A DNA stretch of 64,000 bases, from positions 200,565 to 264,564 of the forward strand of contig CAUYUJ010003869.1 in assembly GCA_963575745.1 (NCBI GenBank), in the 5' to 3' direction. Below the pieces are notes generated by a model. That model searched no databases and was not told where the DNA came from. It was given only the letters and a program-made list of their open reading frames with translations. Of the stretch, positions 19,561 to 30,239 are shown in pieces. This DNA comes from Prorocentrum cordatum. Its lineage: Eukaryota; Sar; Dinophyceae; Prorocentrales; Prorocentraceae. Both the position numbers and the translations under genes were made by a program. The first letter of the stretch is position 1; the number at the start of each line of letters is the position of its first letter.

Positions 19561-21189
19561 ATTATCCCGGCAAAGCAACCTAACAGCGATGTGTAGAAGC
19601 ATATCTGAAAGCATTCCCCTTAAGATTCAGATGAAAATCCAGTTGTCGAATTCTGCTGTTCTCGCAGTCGTAGTCGCATTCGCGATGACAGTCGCAGCGG
19701 CAACGGCAGTCGCAGTCACAGCCTCAGCCTCAGCCTGCATCCTCCTCCTCCTCCTCCTCCTCTTTCTCCTGCTCCTCCTCCTCCTCCTCCTCCTCCTCCT
19801 CCTCCTCCTCCTCTTCCTCCTGCTCGTCCTCGTTCTCGTCCACCTCGTCTTGCTCGTCCTCCTCCTCCTGGTGCTCTCTCCTCCTCCTCCTCCTCCTCCT
19901 CCTCCTCCTCCTCCTCCTCCTGGTGGTCCTCGTTCTCCTCCTCCTGGTGCTCTCCCCCCCCCTCCTCCTCCTCGTCCTCCTCCTCCTCCTCCTCCTCCTC
20001 GTCCTCCTCCTCCTCTTCCTCCTCCTCCTCCTCCTCCTCCTCCTCCTCCTCCTGGTAGTCCTCCCCCTCCCCTCCTCCTCCTCCTCCTCCTCTTCCTGGT
20101 CGTCCTCGTTCTCGTCCTCCTCGTCTTGCTCGTCCTCCTCCTCCTCCTGGTGTTCTCTCCTCCTCCTCCTCCTCCTCCTCCTCCTCCTCCTCCTCCTCCT
20201 CCTCCTCCTCCTCCTCTGGCGAGTCCTTCGTTCTCCTCCTGGCCTCCCTGTACACTCCCCCCCCCCTCCTCCTCCTCCTCGTCCTCGTCCTCCTCCTCCT
20301 CCTCCTCCTCCTCCTCCTCTTCCTTCCTCCTCCCCTCCTCTCCTCCTCCTCCTCCTGGTACTCCTCCCCCTAACCCTCCTCCTCCTCCTCTCCTCCTCAA
20401 CCTGGTCGTCCCTCCTCCTCCTGGTCGTCCTCCTCCTCCTGCTCGTCCTCCTCCTCCTCCTGCTCGTCCTTTTTCTCCTGCTCCTCCTGCTCCTCGACCT
20501 GCTCCTGCTCGTCCTCGTCCTCCTGGTCTTGCTCGTCCTCCTCCTCGTCGTGCTCTTGCCCCTGCTGAAAATGTGGCCCAGGAATGGGAGTTCTGGGAAG
20601 TCGAAGAGCACGAAGTTGCCTACAGTTGGCTACGGGCATTCAAACTGTGGCCCGGGAATGGAGTTCTGGGAACTCGAAGAGCACGAAGTGGCCTACAGTT
20701 GGCTCCGGGCATTCAAAATGTGGCCCGGGAATGGAGTTCTGGGAAATCGAAGAGCACGAAGTGGCCTACAGTTGGCTCCGGGCATCCAAAATGTGGCCCG
20801 GGAATGGAGTTCTGGGAAATCGAAGAGCACGAAGTGGCCTACAGTTGGCTCCGGGCATCCAAAATGTGGCCCGGGAATGGAGTTCTGGGAAATGGAAGAG
20901 CACGAAGTGGCCTACAGTTGCATCCGGCCCCCCAGAATGTGGCCCGGGAATGGAGTTCTGGGATGTCGAAGAGCACGAAGTGGCCTACAGTTGCATCCGG
21001 CCCCCCAGAATGTGGCCTGGGAATGGAGTTCTGGGAAGGCGAAGAGCACGAAGTGTGTGACTGTTGGTGAAAAACGAGCCCGGCTCACTGCCGCCCGGCA
21101 ACTCCCAACACCTGCCCGGACCCCCCTGTGGAGTGATCTGTGAGCTCTTTTGATCCCACTAGAAACCTATCAGTCTTCGCTGTTAGGTA
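19561..21189 (+). mobile_element. 1.6-kb cassette, copy 4 (last of array)
   Basis: Sub-terminal repeats at 19578-19589 and 21177-21188. The CTC block contains one unlike patch at 20216-20260. Seven 73-base units follow. The right end abuts AAAATTCGTTCCATGTCC, a sequence that is uninterrupted at 25383-25400 in the second segmental copy. Confidence 0.85.
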
Positions 21190-21600
21190 AAAATTCGTTC
21201 CATGTCCTTCAGAAAACGTACATGTTGCGCATATGTACCTCTTTGGCTTTCACAGCGTCCGAGACGGCCCAAGAGGCCCCCAAAGCTGCCCCACAGGCTG
21301 CCAAGAAGAGAGTCCCAAGACGGCCCGAGAGGCCCCCAAGACAGCCCAAGAGGGCCCCAGGACGAGCCCCAGAGGGGTCCCCAGAGGTGCAAGGCCATAT
21401 TCAAATTCCGAGCTTTCGGCCCCAGAGGCTCCCAGGAGGCCCCAAGAGGTTCCCAGGAGGCCCCAAGATCCCCCAAGAGGCCCCAAGAGGCCCCCAAGAG
21501 ACTCCCAGGCGGCTCCCAAGGGGCCTCCGTGAGGCCCCCGGGACCTCGAAGTCGCTCTTGAGAGGCTTCTAAGATGCTTTCAAGCCCCCCCCTAAGAGGG
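21190..21600. repeat. GGCCCCAAGAGG minisatellite block, copy 2
   Basis: Continues the block that the cassette array interrupted. Same order of landmarks as at 25383-25800: ATGTCCTTCAG, TTTGGCTTTCACAGC, CCATATTCAAATTCCGA, then a CTTCTAAGATGC tail. Confidence 0.85.
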
Positions 21601-21938
21601 CCCACACTGGCCATATGATGAAAGAACATCGTCGAGGGGTATCATGGCGATGATCAGGATGATGCGAAGATAGCGGTTGCGACGGTGAGAGGAGGGGAAT
21701 TATCATGAAGGTGGGTACGATAACGATGGTGATGATGCTGATGCTGATGACGATGCTGGTGGTGGTGATGATGATGATGATGATGATGATGAGGATGATG
21801 ATGATGATGATGACGGTAGTGGTGGTGATGATGGTGAGGATGTGGATGTGGATGTGGATGAGGATGAGGATGCTTATGAAGAGGGGGAGGATGAGGAGGA
21901 GGAGGAGGAGGAGGGGGAAACGAGGATGGTCTATGATA

Positions 21939-21981
<43 letters not shown>

Positions 21982-22046
21982 GGGTGATCTTAGGATGATG
22001 AGGATGAGGACTGGCTGCTGAGTGGGATTGATAAGATCCTGATGGA

Positions 22047-22107
<61 letters not shown>

Positions 22108-22787
22108 GTTATGACTGTCATGATGATGATGTTGATGGTGGTGGTGGCGCTGAGGATGATGATGCCGATGGTGACGAGGCTGAGGATGTTACTGACGATG
22201 GTGACGATGCTGCTGATGATGCTGATGATGTTGATGACGACGATGATGAAGGGGGAGGAGGAGCAGAATGAAGAGGTTGATCATGATGATGGTGACGATC
22301 ATGATGGTAATGATGATGCTATGGTGGTGATGATTATGATGATGATGATGATGATGATGGTGATGATGCTGGTGATGATGCTGACGATGTTGATGTTGAT
22401 GAGGAGGAGGAGGGTGATAATGATGATGAGGATGACGACGACGATGATGGCGATGATGATGATGCTGTTGTCGTTGTTGATAGCGATGGTGATGGTTATG
22501 GTGATGGTGGTGATGAGTATGATGATGCTGATCATGCTAATGCTGATACGGATGCTGGTTCGGATGTCACTGGTGTTGCTGCTTCTGCTGCTGCTGATGA
22601 TGATAATGATGATGTTGATGATGATGATGATCATGATCATGATCATGATCATGATCATGATCATGATCATGATCATGATCATGATCATGATGATGATGAT
22701 GATGATGATGATGCTGATGCTGATGCTGATACCGGAGTGCTGGATTAGCTGATGCTGAATGCTGATGATACGCTGATGATGATGATG

Positions 22788-22832
<45 letters not shown>

Positions 22833-22850
22833 GGAGATTTTACCAGCACA
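21601..22850. repeat. ATG/GAT-rich microsatellite block, copy 1
   Basis: Imperfect GATGAT, GATGCT and GGTGAT repeats. A nearly pure ATGATC run at 22621-22690 is self-complementary. Open frames here encode only poly-Met/Asp/Ile and are not genes. The block is paralogous to 25810-27345. Confidence 0.9.
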
Positions 22851-22895
22851 CAACACATATAATAATGTCTGCCGTATAGTTAAAGACACCAGAGC

Positions 22896-23571
22896 ATGCA
22901 CCCCTTTGGCTTTCATAGCGTCCAGGCCCCCAAGATTGCCCCACAGGCTCCCGAGAGGGCTCCAAGACGACCCCAAGACGGTCCCAACACGGCCCGAGGC
23001 CCCCAAGACAGCCCAAGAGGGCCCCAAGACGAGCCCCAGAGGGGTCCCAGAGGTGCAAGGCCATATTCAAATTCCGAGCTTTCGGCCCTGGAGGCTCCCA
23101 GGAGGCCCCACGAGGTCCCCAGGAGGCCCCAAGAGGCGCCCAAGAGGCCCCGAGAGGCCCCCCAGAGACTCCCAGGAGGCTCCCAAGAGGCCTCCAGGAG
23201 GCCCTCAGGAGGGCACCAAGAGGCAAAATTCGCTCCATTCCCTCAGGGAAGTGTACATGTTTCCCATATATATATATATATATATATATAGATATGTGTA
23301 TATATATATATATATATATATGTACCTCTTTGGCTTTCACAGCGTCCGAGACGGCCCAAGAGGCCCCCAAGACTGCCCCACAGGCTCCCAAGAGGGCTCC
23401 AAGACGACCCCAAGACGGCCCGAGAGGCCCCCAAGACAGCCCAAGAGGGCTCCAGGACGAGCCCCAGAGGGGTCCCAGAGGTGCACAACCATATTCAAAT
23501 TCCGATCTTTCGGCCCCAGAGGCCTCCAGGAGGCCTCAAGAGGTTCCCAAAAGGCCCCAAGAGGCGCCCAA
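22896..23571. repeat. GGCCCCAAGAGG minisatellite block, copy 3 (start of second segment)
   Basis: Matches 12466-13079 almost throughout, starting from TTTGGCTTTCATAGCGTCC. A (TA)n expansion at 23268-23321 is unique to this copy. It ends in spliced-leader relic 2. Confidence 0.85.
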
Positions 23572-23593
23572 TCCATAGCCATTTTGGCTCAAG
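23572..23593 (+). other. Dinoflagellate spliced-leader relic 2
   Basis: Identical to relic 1. Here it is 96 bases upstream of the ATG of gene copy 2 with nothing inserted, giving the natural leader plus 5' untranslated layout. Confidence 0.9.
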
Positions 23594-23689
23594 CCACCAG
23601 GGCTTAAAAAACTATTTCTAGCTCCTCCCCACTGCCGAACGAAACCAGCGCCAGGGCCACTCTCCCTTCCTCGGCGGCCTCGGGCGCAT

Positions 23690-24679
23690 ATGCGGCAAGC
23701 GCTGCGCGGGCCGCTCCTAGGCTGTGCTTTTGTCACGGCCGCCGCCAGCGGCCTCTCGGGCGCCACCCGCTCGTCGCTGGGCCTCGCCGGGACGGCGCCA
23801 TCAGCGCCAGAGGACCGGGCCGAGGTCCACGCGGAGGCCTGCGCCGCGGGCGGCGCCGCGGGCGCCCGCGCCGCGGGGCCCAGCGGGCCCGGGGCCCCGG
23901 CCGAGCGGCGCCGTGGCGAGCGGGGCGGGCACTGCTGGGCACTCTGGGCGCGGGGCGAGGAGCAGTCCAGCCAGGTCGTGAACGCCAGGGACAGCACCGC
24001 GGTGGGCCCCTGGGCCACCGACGCTGCCGGCGCGGAGGTCCCGGCCCGGATGCTCTGCGCGGAGGAGCTCACGCGGCGCGCCCTGCTGTCCCCGAGCTGC
24101 GCGGAGGGGGCCTGCGCGTGCACCCAGCTGGGTCGCACCAGTTGCTCGTGTCGTGCGGTCATGGCCGCGTCGCGGGCGCGGCTCATGCTGAAGCACGCAG
24201 AGTGGCTCGCCGACCACGGCCACGCCAGGGGCGCGGAGGTCCGCTTCCAGGAGGCCAGCCGTGAGGCGGCGGAGCACGGCCAGGCGGCGCTCGTACACAG
24301 AGCCTCTGCGCGGTTGGGGCACCTCCTCTCGAGGCGGGGCCGCTTCGCGGAGGCGCTCGAGGCCCTCCTCGAGGCCCAGCGGTTCGGAGACCTCGCCCTG
24401 GAGGAGGAGCGCGACCCGGCCACGCCGTGGTTGCTCGGGGTGGCTTGGTTGCAGGCAGCAAGATGCGGCGCGGCGAAGTGGCAGGAAGCGGAAGAGTGGA
24501 TCCTTAGTTTGGGCCCGCTCGCGGCGGACGGGCTCGACGCGCAGCGCCAGAGGCTCCAGGCGGACATCCGCTTCTGGCGGGTCGCGGAGCTGTCCCCGAG
24601 GCGCTGCGTAGACGCTGGCGATGTCGCGCACGCGCTGATCTGCTTCGGGAGCCATTTGTTCTACGCCGTGACGCGATAG
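23690..24679 (+). CDS. TPR-like helical protein, SL-derived retrogene, copy 2
   Basis: 329 codons; in the protein it differs from copy 1 only at residue 120 (Arg here, Trp in copy 1). The start is the first ATG after the spliced-leader relic, 96 bases downstream. The features are as in copy 1: hydrophobic N-terminus, low-complexity 40-80, five-cysteine cluster at 137-154, and TPR-like helices at 160-300. No intron is visible. Unlike copy 1, leader, 5' untranslated region and coding frame are contiguous, making this the better candidate for an expressed copy. Function unknown; a scaffold or protein-binding role is inferred only from the repeat type. Confidence 0.8.
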   Translation: MRQALRGPLLGCAFVTAAASGLSGATRSSLGLAGTAPSAPEDRAEVHAEACAAGGAAGARAAGPSGPGAPAERRRGERGGHCWALWARGEEQSSQVVNARDSTAVGPWATDAAGAEVPARMLCAEELTRRALLSPSCAEGACACTQLGRTSCSCRAVMAASRARLMLKHAEWLADHGHARGAEVRFQEASREAAEHGQAALVHRASARLGHLLSRRGRFAEALEALLEAQRFGDLALEEERDPATPWLLGVAWLQAARCGAAKWQEAEEWILSLGPLAADGLDAQRQRLQADIRFWRVAELSPRRCVDAGDVAHALICFGSHLFYAVTR

Positions 24680-25268
24680 TGGCAGAGGAAGGGGAGCTGG
24701 GAGTGTTGGACGGAGGGGCAGGGACGCTCAATATCCAGCACAGCGCTGCTCGAGACCAACAGGAGTGTCGAGACAGGATCCGCTGGCCGCGTGCATTTGT
24801 AGTTTCCGTTCTATATATTGCATCAGGGAGTGACTTGTCATTCCTTGCTCATTTTGATTTTGCCGTGGACAACCAGGGGGGCTGGGGCTCGGACTTGTTT
24901 TGTTGGGGTCCTGGCGGGCTCACGTAGAATAGTCATTCGCGGGGCTGTGGGTGCTTCTTTGGGCGCCCAGAGTCTCTTCATTTTGCCCCAGAGTCTCCTC
25001 CTGGTGTCCCATCCCGCAGACTCGATGCCTAGGTCAGTTGATTGCTCGGGTTAGCTTGACTCCGACGACTGGCATAATCTGGAGCACTTGCGGCACATAA
25101 TGGGCTTGCATAGCTTCAGCGTAAAGATTTGTAGGTTGAGCCCTTCGCGTTCTGGTAATCTCCAGTGCTCTTCAAGATCAATCGTGGGTTCATACCAGGT
25201 TGCTGCGGAACGGCGTGATCTGACTCCATGCGGCCCATGGTGTATCTGCACTGCCGAGCACGCAATCC
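24680..25268 (+). other. 3' region of gene copy 2, with 170-base segment absent from copy 1
   Basis: Matches the copy 1 flank to about 25100, then has unique sequence (about 25100-25265) ending at GAAACAAAAAAAG, the degenerate A-run. Copy 1 joins the two sides directly, so it carries a deletion or copy 2 an insertion. Confidence 0.7.
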
Positions 25269-25810
25269 GAAACAAAAAAAGCGGCCCAAAGAGGCGTCCA
25301 AGAGGCCCCAAGAGGCCCCCCAAAGACCCCCAGGAGGCTCCCAAGAGGCCTCCAGGAGGCCCCCAGGAGGGCCCCGAGAGGCAAAATTCGTTCCATGTCC
25401 TTCAGGAAACGTACATGTTGCGCATATGTACCTCTTTGGCTTTCACAGCGTCCGAGACGGCCCAAGAGGCCCTCAAAGCTGCCCCACAGGCCGCCAAGAA
25501 GAGGGTCCCAAGACGGCCCGAGAGGCCCCCAAGACAGCCCAAGAGGGCCCCAGCACGAGCCCCAGAGGGGTCCCCAGAGGTGCAAAACCATATTCAAATT
25601 CCGAGGTTTCGGCTCCAGAGGCTCCCAGGAGGCCCCAAGAGGTCCCCAGGAGGCCCCAAGATCCCCCAAGAGGCCCCAAGAGGCCCCCAAGAGGCCCCCA
25701 GGCGGCTCCCAAGGGGCCTCCGTGAGGCCCCCGGGACCTCGAAGTCGCTCTTGAGAGGCTTCTAAGATGCCTTCAAGCCCCTCCCAAGAGGGCCCACACT
25801 GGCCTTCTGG
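25269..25810. repeat. GGCCCCAAGAGG minisatellite block, copy 4
   Basis: Uninterrupted counterpart of the block split by the cassette array at 16347-21189. The pre-insertion sequence GAGGCAAAATTCGTTCC is at 25378-25394. Confidence 0.85.
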
Positions 25811-26226
25811 TGATAATGACGAAGGATGTGATGAAAGAACATCGTCGAGGGGTATCATGGCGATGATCAGGATGATGCGAAGATGGCGGTGGCGACGATG
25901 AGAGGAGGGGAATGATCATGAAGGTGGGTACTATAACGATGGTGATGATGCTGATGATGATGACGATGCTGGTGGTGATGATGATGATGATGGTGGTGGT
26001 GGTGATGATGGTGAGGATGAGGATGTGGATGTGGATGAGGATGAGGATGTTTATGAAGAGGGGGAGGATGAGGAGGAGGAGAAGGGGGAAACGAGGATGG
26101 TCTATGGTAAGGATAATGATGATGATGATGATGAGGAGCAGGAGGAGGAGGAGGATGAGGAGGGTGATCTTAGGATGGTGAGGATGATGTCTGGCTGCTG
26201 AGTGGGATTTATAAGATCCTGATGGA

Positions 26227-26278
<52 letters not shown>

Positions 26279-26920
26279 GTTATGACTGTCATGATGATGA
26301 TGTTGATGGTGGTGGTGGCGCTGAGGATGATGATGCCGATGGTGACGAGGCTGAGGATGGTACTGACGATGGTGACGATGCTGATGATGATGATGCTGAT
26401 GATGTTGATGACGACGATGATGAAGGGGGAGGAGGAGCAGAATGAAGAGGTTGATCATGATGATGGTGACGATCATGATGGTAATGATGATGCTAATGGT
26501 GGTGATGATTATGATGATGATGATGCTGGTGATGATGCTGACGATGTTGATGTTGATGAGGAGAGGGAGGGTGATAATGATGATGAGGATGACGACGACG
26601 ATGATGGCGATGATGATGATGTTGTCGTTGTTGATAGCGATGGTGATGGTTATGGTGATGGTGGTGATGAGTATGATGATGCTGATCATGCTAATGCTGA
26701 TACGGATGCTGGTTCGGATGTCACTGGTGTTGCTCCTTCTGCTGCTGATGATGATAATGATGATGATGATGATAATGATGATCATGATGATGATGCTGAT
26801 GTTGATGCTGATGCTGATGCTGATGCTGATGACGATGACGCTGATGATGGTGGTGATGATGATGATGGTGATGATGATGACAATGATGGTGATGGTGATG
26901 GAAATGGTGATGATGATGAT

Positions 26921-26982
<62 letters not shown>

Positions 26983-27246
26983 CGATGACGATATGACGAT
27001 GACGATGATGACGATGATGATGATGATGACGATGATGACGATGATGACGATGATGACGATGATGACGATGATGATGATGATGGTGATGGTGATGGTGATG
27101 GTGATGGTGATGGTGATGGTGATGGTGATGGTGATGGGTGATGGTGATGGTGATGGTGATGATGATGATGGTGATGGTGATGTGTGATGATGATGATGAC
27201 GATGATGACGTGATGAACGACGATGACGACGATGACGACGATGATG

Positions 27247-27314
<68 letters not shown>

Positions 27315-27345
27315 TGATGATGATGATGATGATGATGATGATGCG
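25811..27345. repeat. ATG/GAT-rich microsatellite block, copy 2
   Basis: Shares 21601-22600 almost base for base through landmarks such as CATCGTCGAGGGGTATCATG, then diverges into longer GACGAT, GGTGAT and pure GAT runs. No gene. Confidence 0.9.
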
Positions 27346-28160
27346 GCGAGGCAGGATCAGGACAGCCGTCACACGTGTCATATTCCGTTTTTGCTTCTGG
27401 AGGAGCTTCCAAGAAGCCCATTTGGGCGGTTTTTGGGCCGTCTGGGGCTTTCGTGAGGCAGTTGTGGGAGACTTTCGGATCTTTTTTTGGCCAGCCCTCT
27501 TAGCCCTCTTTCAGGCGATCGCAAACATGGATCAAGGGGGCATGGATTAGCGACGGGTCCCGTTTCCATGAGGAATCGCGGATTCCCGCCGCCGAGCGAG
27601 GCGACAATTTGCCGTATTTTGGGGAGGGCAGTTCTCCGGATCCATGGATTTGGCGACCGCGCGCCAAATCCATGGATCGCTAATCCATGTTTGCGCGCCC
27701 CCGACTCTTGGGGCCCTCTTGCAATGGTTTGAGGCTCTCTGGGGCCGTCTTGGGGCCCTCTTGACTGTCTGAGTTGGGGGGTCTTTTGCGGTCGTCGATG
27801 GGCCGTATTTGGGCCGTCGATGGGTTCTCCAAGGCCGCCTTGCGCCGTATAGAGGCTTTCTTGGGCTGCCTTGAGACCGTCGTGGAGGATTCTTTGGCAA
27901 TTTGGGGGCAGTCTTGGGGCCATAGTAGTGGATACCTTGAGGGCCGTCTGGAGCAGAAGGGAGCCCGAACAGGTGAAGACGCCGAAGACTTTTGCATTCG
28001 CCTCTTCGGGCCTTACTGGGGGTTCTCTTGTGGCCCTCTTGGGACTATTGGGGGGCGTCGTGGGCCGTTTTGAGGCCACCCTGGGCCGATTTGGAGCCAT
28101 CTTGAGCCGTTTCGGAGGCGTCGTTGGCCATCTTGGCGGCCTTGGTTGCCTGTCTTGGCC
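27346..28160. repeat. Minisatellite, reversed orientation (TTGGGGCCGTCTTGG type)
   Basis: Degenerate 10-12-base units read here as CTTGGGGCC, the reverse complement of the blocks further left. A palindrome-like pair around ATCCATGGATT lies at 27640-27690. No credible coding frame. Confidence 0.7.
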
Positions 28161-28620
28161 GTCTTGTGAGCTCGGGGGGGAGGAGGGAAGAGAAGGACAA
28201 ATGCATGGAGAAGCGAACAGCTGCCCCCCTCTGCAGGCCCGAGTGCACTTGGCATAGAACGGAGTGTTTTTGTTCCCGTGGGTTCGAACGCCATGTTGGC
28301 ATTGGCGTTTGGACAGCGCGGGAAGATTATTTGGCTTCCGCCGCACCGCCAACCCCTTGGGGGAGAGTCGCTGTTGCGGCTTCTGGGTGCTGCGTGTCCC
28401 TCAGCGGCGCGGGCTCAATGATCCAACAGCCGTCATTGCTGAGAGCACGACGCAGGCCTCTCACAGCACACCTTTAGCGAGCATGCGCAGGTGCTGGACT
28501 CCTTGTTTGCCGCCGCGTCTGCACTAGTATGTTTCCTTGGTGCCCTGCCAGCGAGCAGGTCGAGGCAGTTGCGCCCCCTCAGTGGATTGAGCAGATCCGT
28601 GTAATGAGACAAAAAAGAGA
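28161..28620. other. No gene recognised
   Basis: Unique sequence with short open frames lacking recognisable motifs. Confidence 0.5.
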
Positions 28621-29135
28621 GCCCAAGACCGCACAAGAGCGTTTCAAACTTGGTCCAACATGGCTTGAAGACAGCCCAAGAGGGCTTCAAGACAGCCAAG
28701 GTGCCCTCAAAAGGACTCCCACGAGGCACTCAGGAGGCGAAACAAGTAAGTTATTTCCAGGGTTGTTGAAGGTTTTTCGCGTGTTCTCGCTGTTTCGTGC
28801 TTCCGACGGTCCAAGACAGCCCACGAGGCCCCAGAAGTCAGCTCAAGACGGCCCAAGAGGCATCCAAAGAGGGCGCCACGACGGCGCAAGAGAGTCCTAA
28901 GCCGGCCCAGGAGCGCCCCAAGACGGCCCAAGAGGCGCCCAAGATCGCCCAAGGGGGCCCAAACAACAGGGGTCCAAGAGGGGGAACACGAACCGACAAT
29001 TCGAGCCTTCCGCCCCAAGAGGCCCCCAGGAGGCCCCAAGAGGCCCCCAACAGAGCCCAAGAGGCCCCCAAGAGGCTCCACGAGGCCCCAGAGAGGCCCA
29101 AAAGACTGCCTTCAAGAGGCTTCCCAAACTGCCTC
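28621..29135. repeat. Minisatellite, forward orientation (CCCAAGAGGCC type)
   Basis: Same degenerate family as at 12.5 kb, opposite in orientation to 27.3-28.1 kb. Confidence 0.75.
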
Positions 29136-29400
29136 CAAATCATGGCATGGCATTGCATTGCATTGGATAGTCCGGCATACCGTGTCTGTGCATACCATGG
29201 AACGTGGCAGCATCGCTCTTCATAGAAACATATCATGACATGTATAGTATCATAGCATTTCACAACACAGCATGGCATGTCATGCAATGCGCACTGTAAA
29301 GTATATCATGATACTGCATTGCAGACTGCATCGTGCCATTGCGCTTATAGCATTGCGTGGTGCATCATGGCATTTATCATAGTGCAATATGGCGCTCTAG
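29136..29400. repeat. CATGGCATTG-like low-complexity region
   Basis: Degenerate repeats of GCATGGCAT, GCATTGCATT and CATAGCATT; AT-richer than its surroundings. Confidence 0.7.
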
Positions 29401-29689
29401 CGCTGCATTTTTCCTGTCCCACAGCTTGGCGACAGATCACCGGTCGACCGGTCGATGATAACGGAGGAGGAGGACTGAGGAAGAGGCAGGAGGATGACCG
29501 CCTTGTTGCTCTCAATGCGGTCAGCATTCGAGCAGCTAGAACCTAACCCTCAAGGGCGGTCCCGGCAAAGCGAGAGCGTTTTGACTACGCGTTTCTTTGC
29601 GTCGATGGCATGGGCCCGAGAACGCTGGAAATCGTCGTTCTGACCACACCAGGGCTTACAGCGGCAGCTGTGCCTCATCTGCGACCAGA

Positions 29690-29855
29690 AACTAAGCGCG
29701 CGCGTAGCGCGCGCGTGGTTCTAGTGTGTATGTATGTACGTACGTACGTACGTACGTATGTACGTATGTGCGTATGGACGTATGTACGTATGTACGTCTG
29801 TCTGTCTGACTGACTGACTGTCTGTATGTCTGTCTGTCTGTCTGTCTGTCAACAT
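29690..29855. repeat. GCGCGC palindrome followed by (TACG)n and (TCTG)n
   Basis: AAGCGCGCGCGTAGCGCGCG, then TGGTTCTAG, then TACG tetranucleotides (29732-29800) and TCTG/ACTG tetranucleotides (29801-29852). The palindrome plus TGGTTCTAG recurs at 56659-56692. Confidence 0.9.
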
Positions 29856-29913
29856 TCCCGGGTGCGGCTCGGGAAACCAGCGCGCCTTCCGTGAGTGCCG
29901 AACGGCGGAGGAC

Positions 29914-30237
29914 GTGCATTTGGATCCGGTGCGCGATGAGAGCGACATGGCCGTCGAGGAGCCAGCGAGCCGCCGCCCGCGCCGAGCGGCAAGCTGGGCA
30001 GTCGCCGTCCAGCCGCAGTCAACACGGCCCGCCACCTGCAAAACGTGCGGGCTCGTGTTCGGCGCTGGCGAGCTCCGCGTATGCCCATCGGGCGTTCGCG
30101 CAAGTGCGCGGTGGGAGTGCGCAAGCTGCTTGCTTGGCGGGGTCCCCGCCGCCAGATGCGGAGTTCAAGCCCCACGGGCGCTCAACCCAGGAGCACGCGG
30201 ACGCAGCCCAGATGCGTGTGCAAGCGGGACACGATGA
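29914..30237 (+). CDS. Possible zinc-binding protein fragment
   Basis: Short open frame with ATCKTCGLVFGAGELRVCPS followed about ten residues later by WECASCL. The CxxC...C...CxxC spacing fits a small treble-clef or PARP-like zinc site. The sensible reading fades after about 30160, and other frames become as plausible. No start context, intron signals or neighbours support a complete gene. It could be a fragment of a mobile-element protein. Confidence 0.3.
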   Translation: MHLDPVRDESDMAVEEPASRRPRRAASWAVAVQPQSTRPATCKTCGLVFGAGELRVCPSGVRASARWECASCLLGGVPAARCGVQAPRALNPGARGRSPDACASGTR

Positions 30238-30239
30238 GG

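Noticed and set aside
13144-21070. Open frames of 400-490 codons starting MCRSISESIP in the cassettes
   Set aside because: They stay open because CTC/CCT repeats contain no stop in any frame. The 73-bp units shift frame each time, and the product is poly-Leu/Ser/Pro after a short conserved lead. All frames on both strands are equally open.
25190-25260. GGGTTCATACC as a tRNA B-box
   Set aside because: No matching A-box, acceptor stem or anticodon arm at proper spacing.
21705-27187. Long poly-Met/Asp/Ile frames in the ATG/GAT blocks
   Set aside because: Pure consequence of trinucleotide repeats; no non-repetitive domain.
28090-28110. CTTGAGCC as a minus-strand spliced-leader relic
   Set aside because: Only the last eight bases agree; the rest of the leader is absent.
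29540-29576. ACCTAAC and TCCCGGCAAAGC together, resembling cassette left-end words
   Set aside because: The words are in the wrong order and spacing, with no other cassette sequence around; probably chance.
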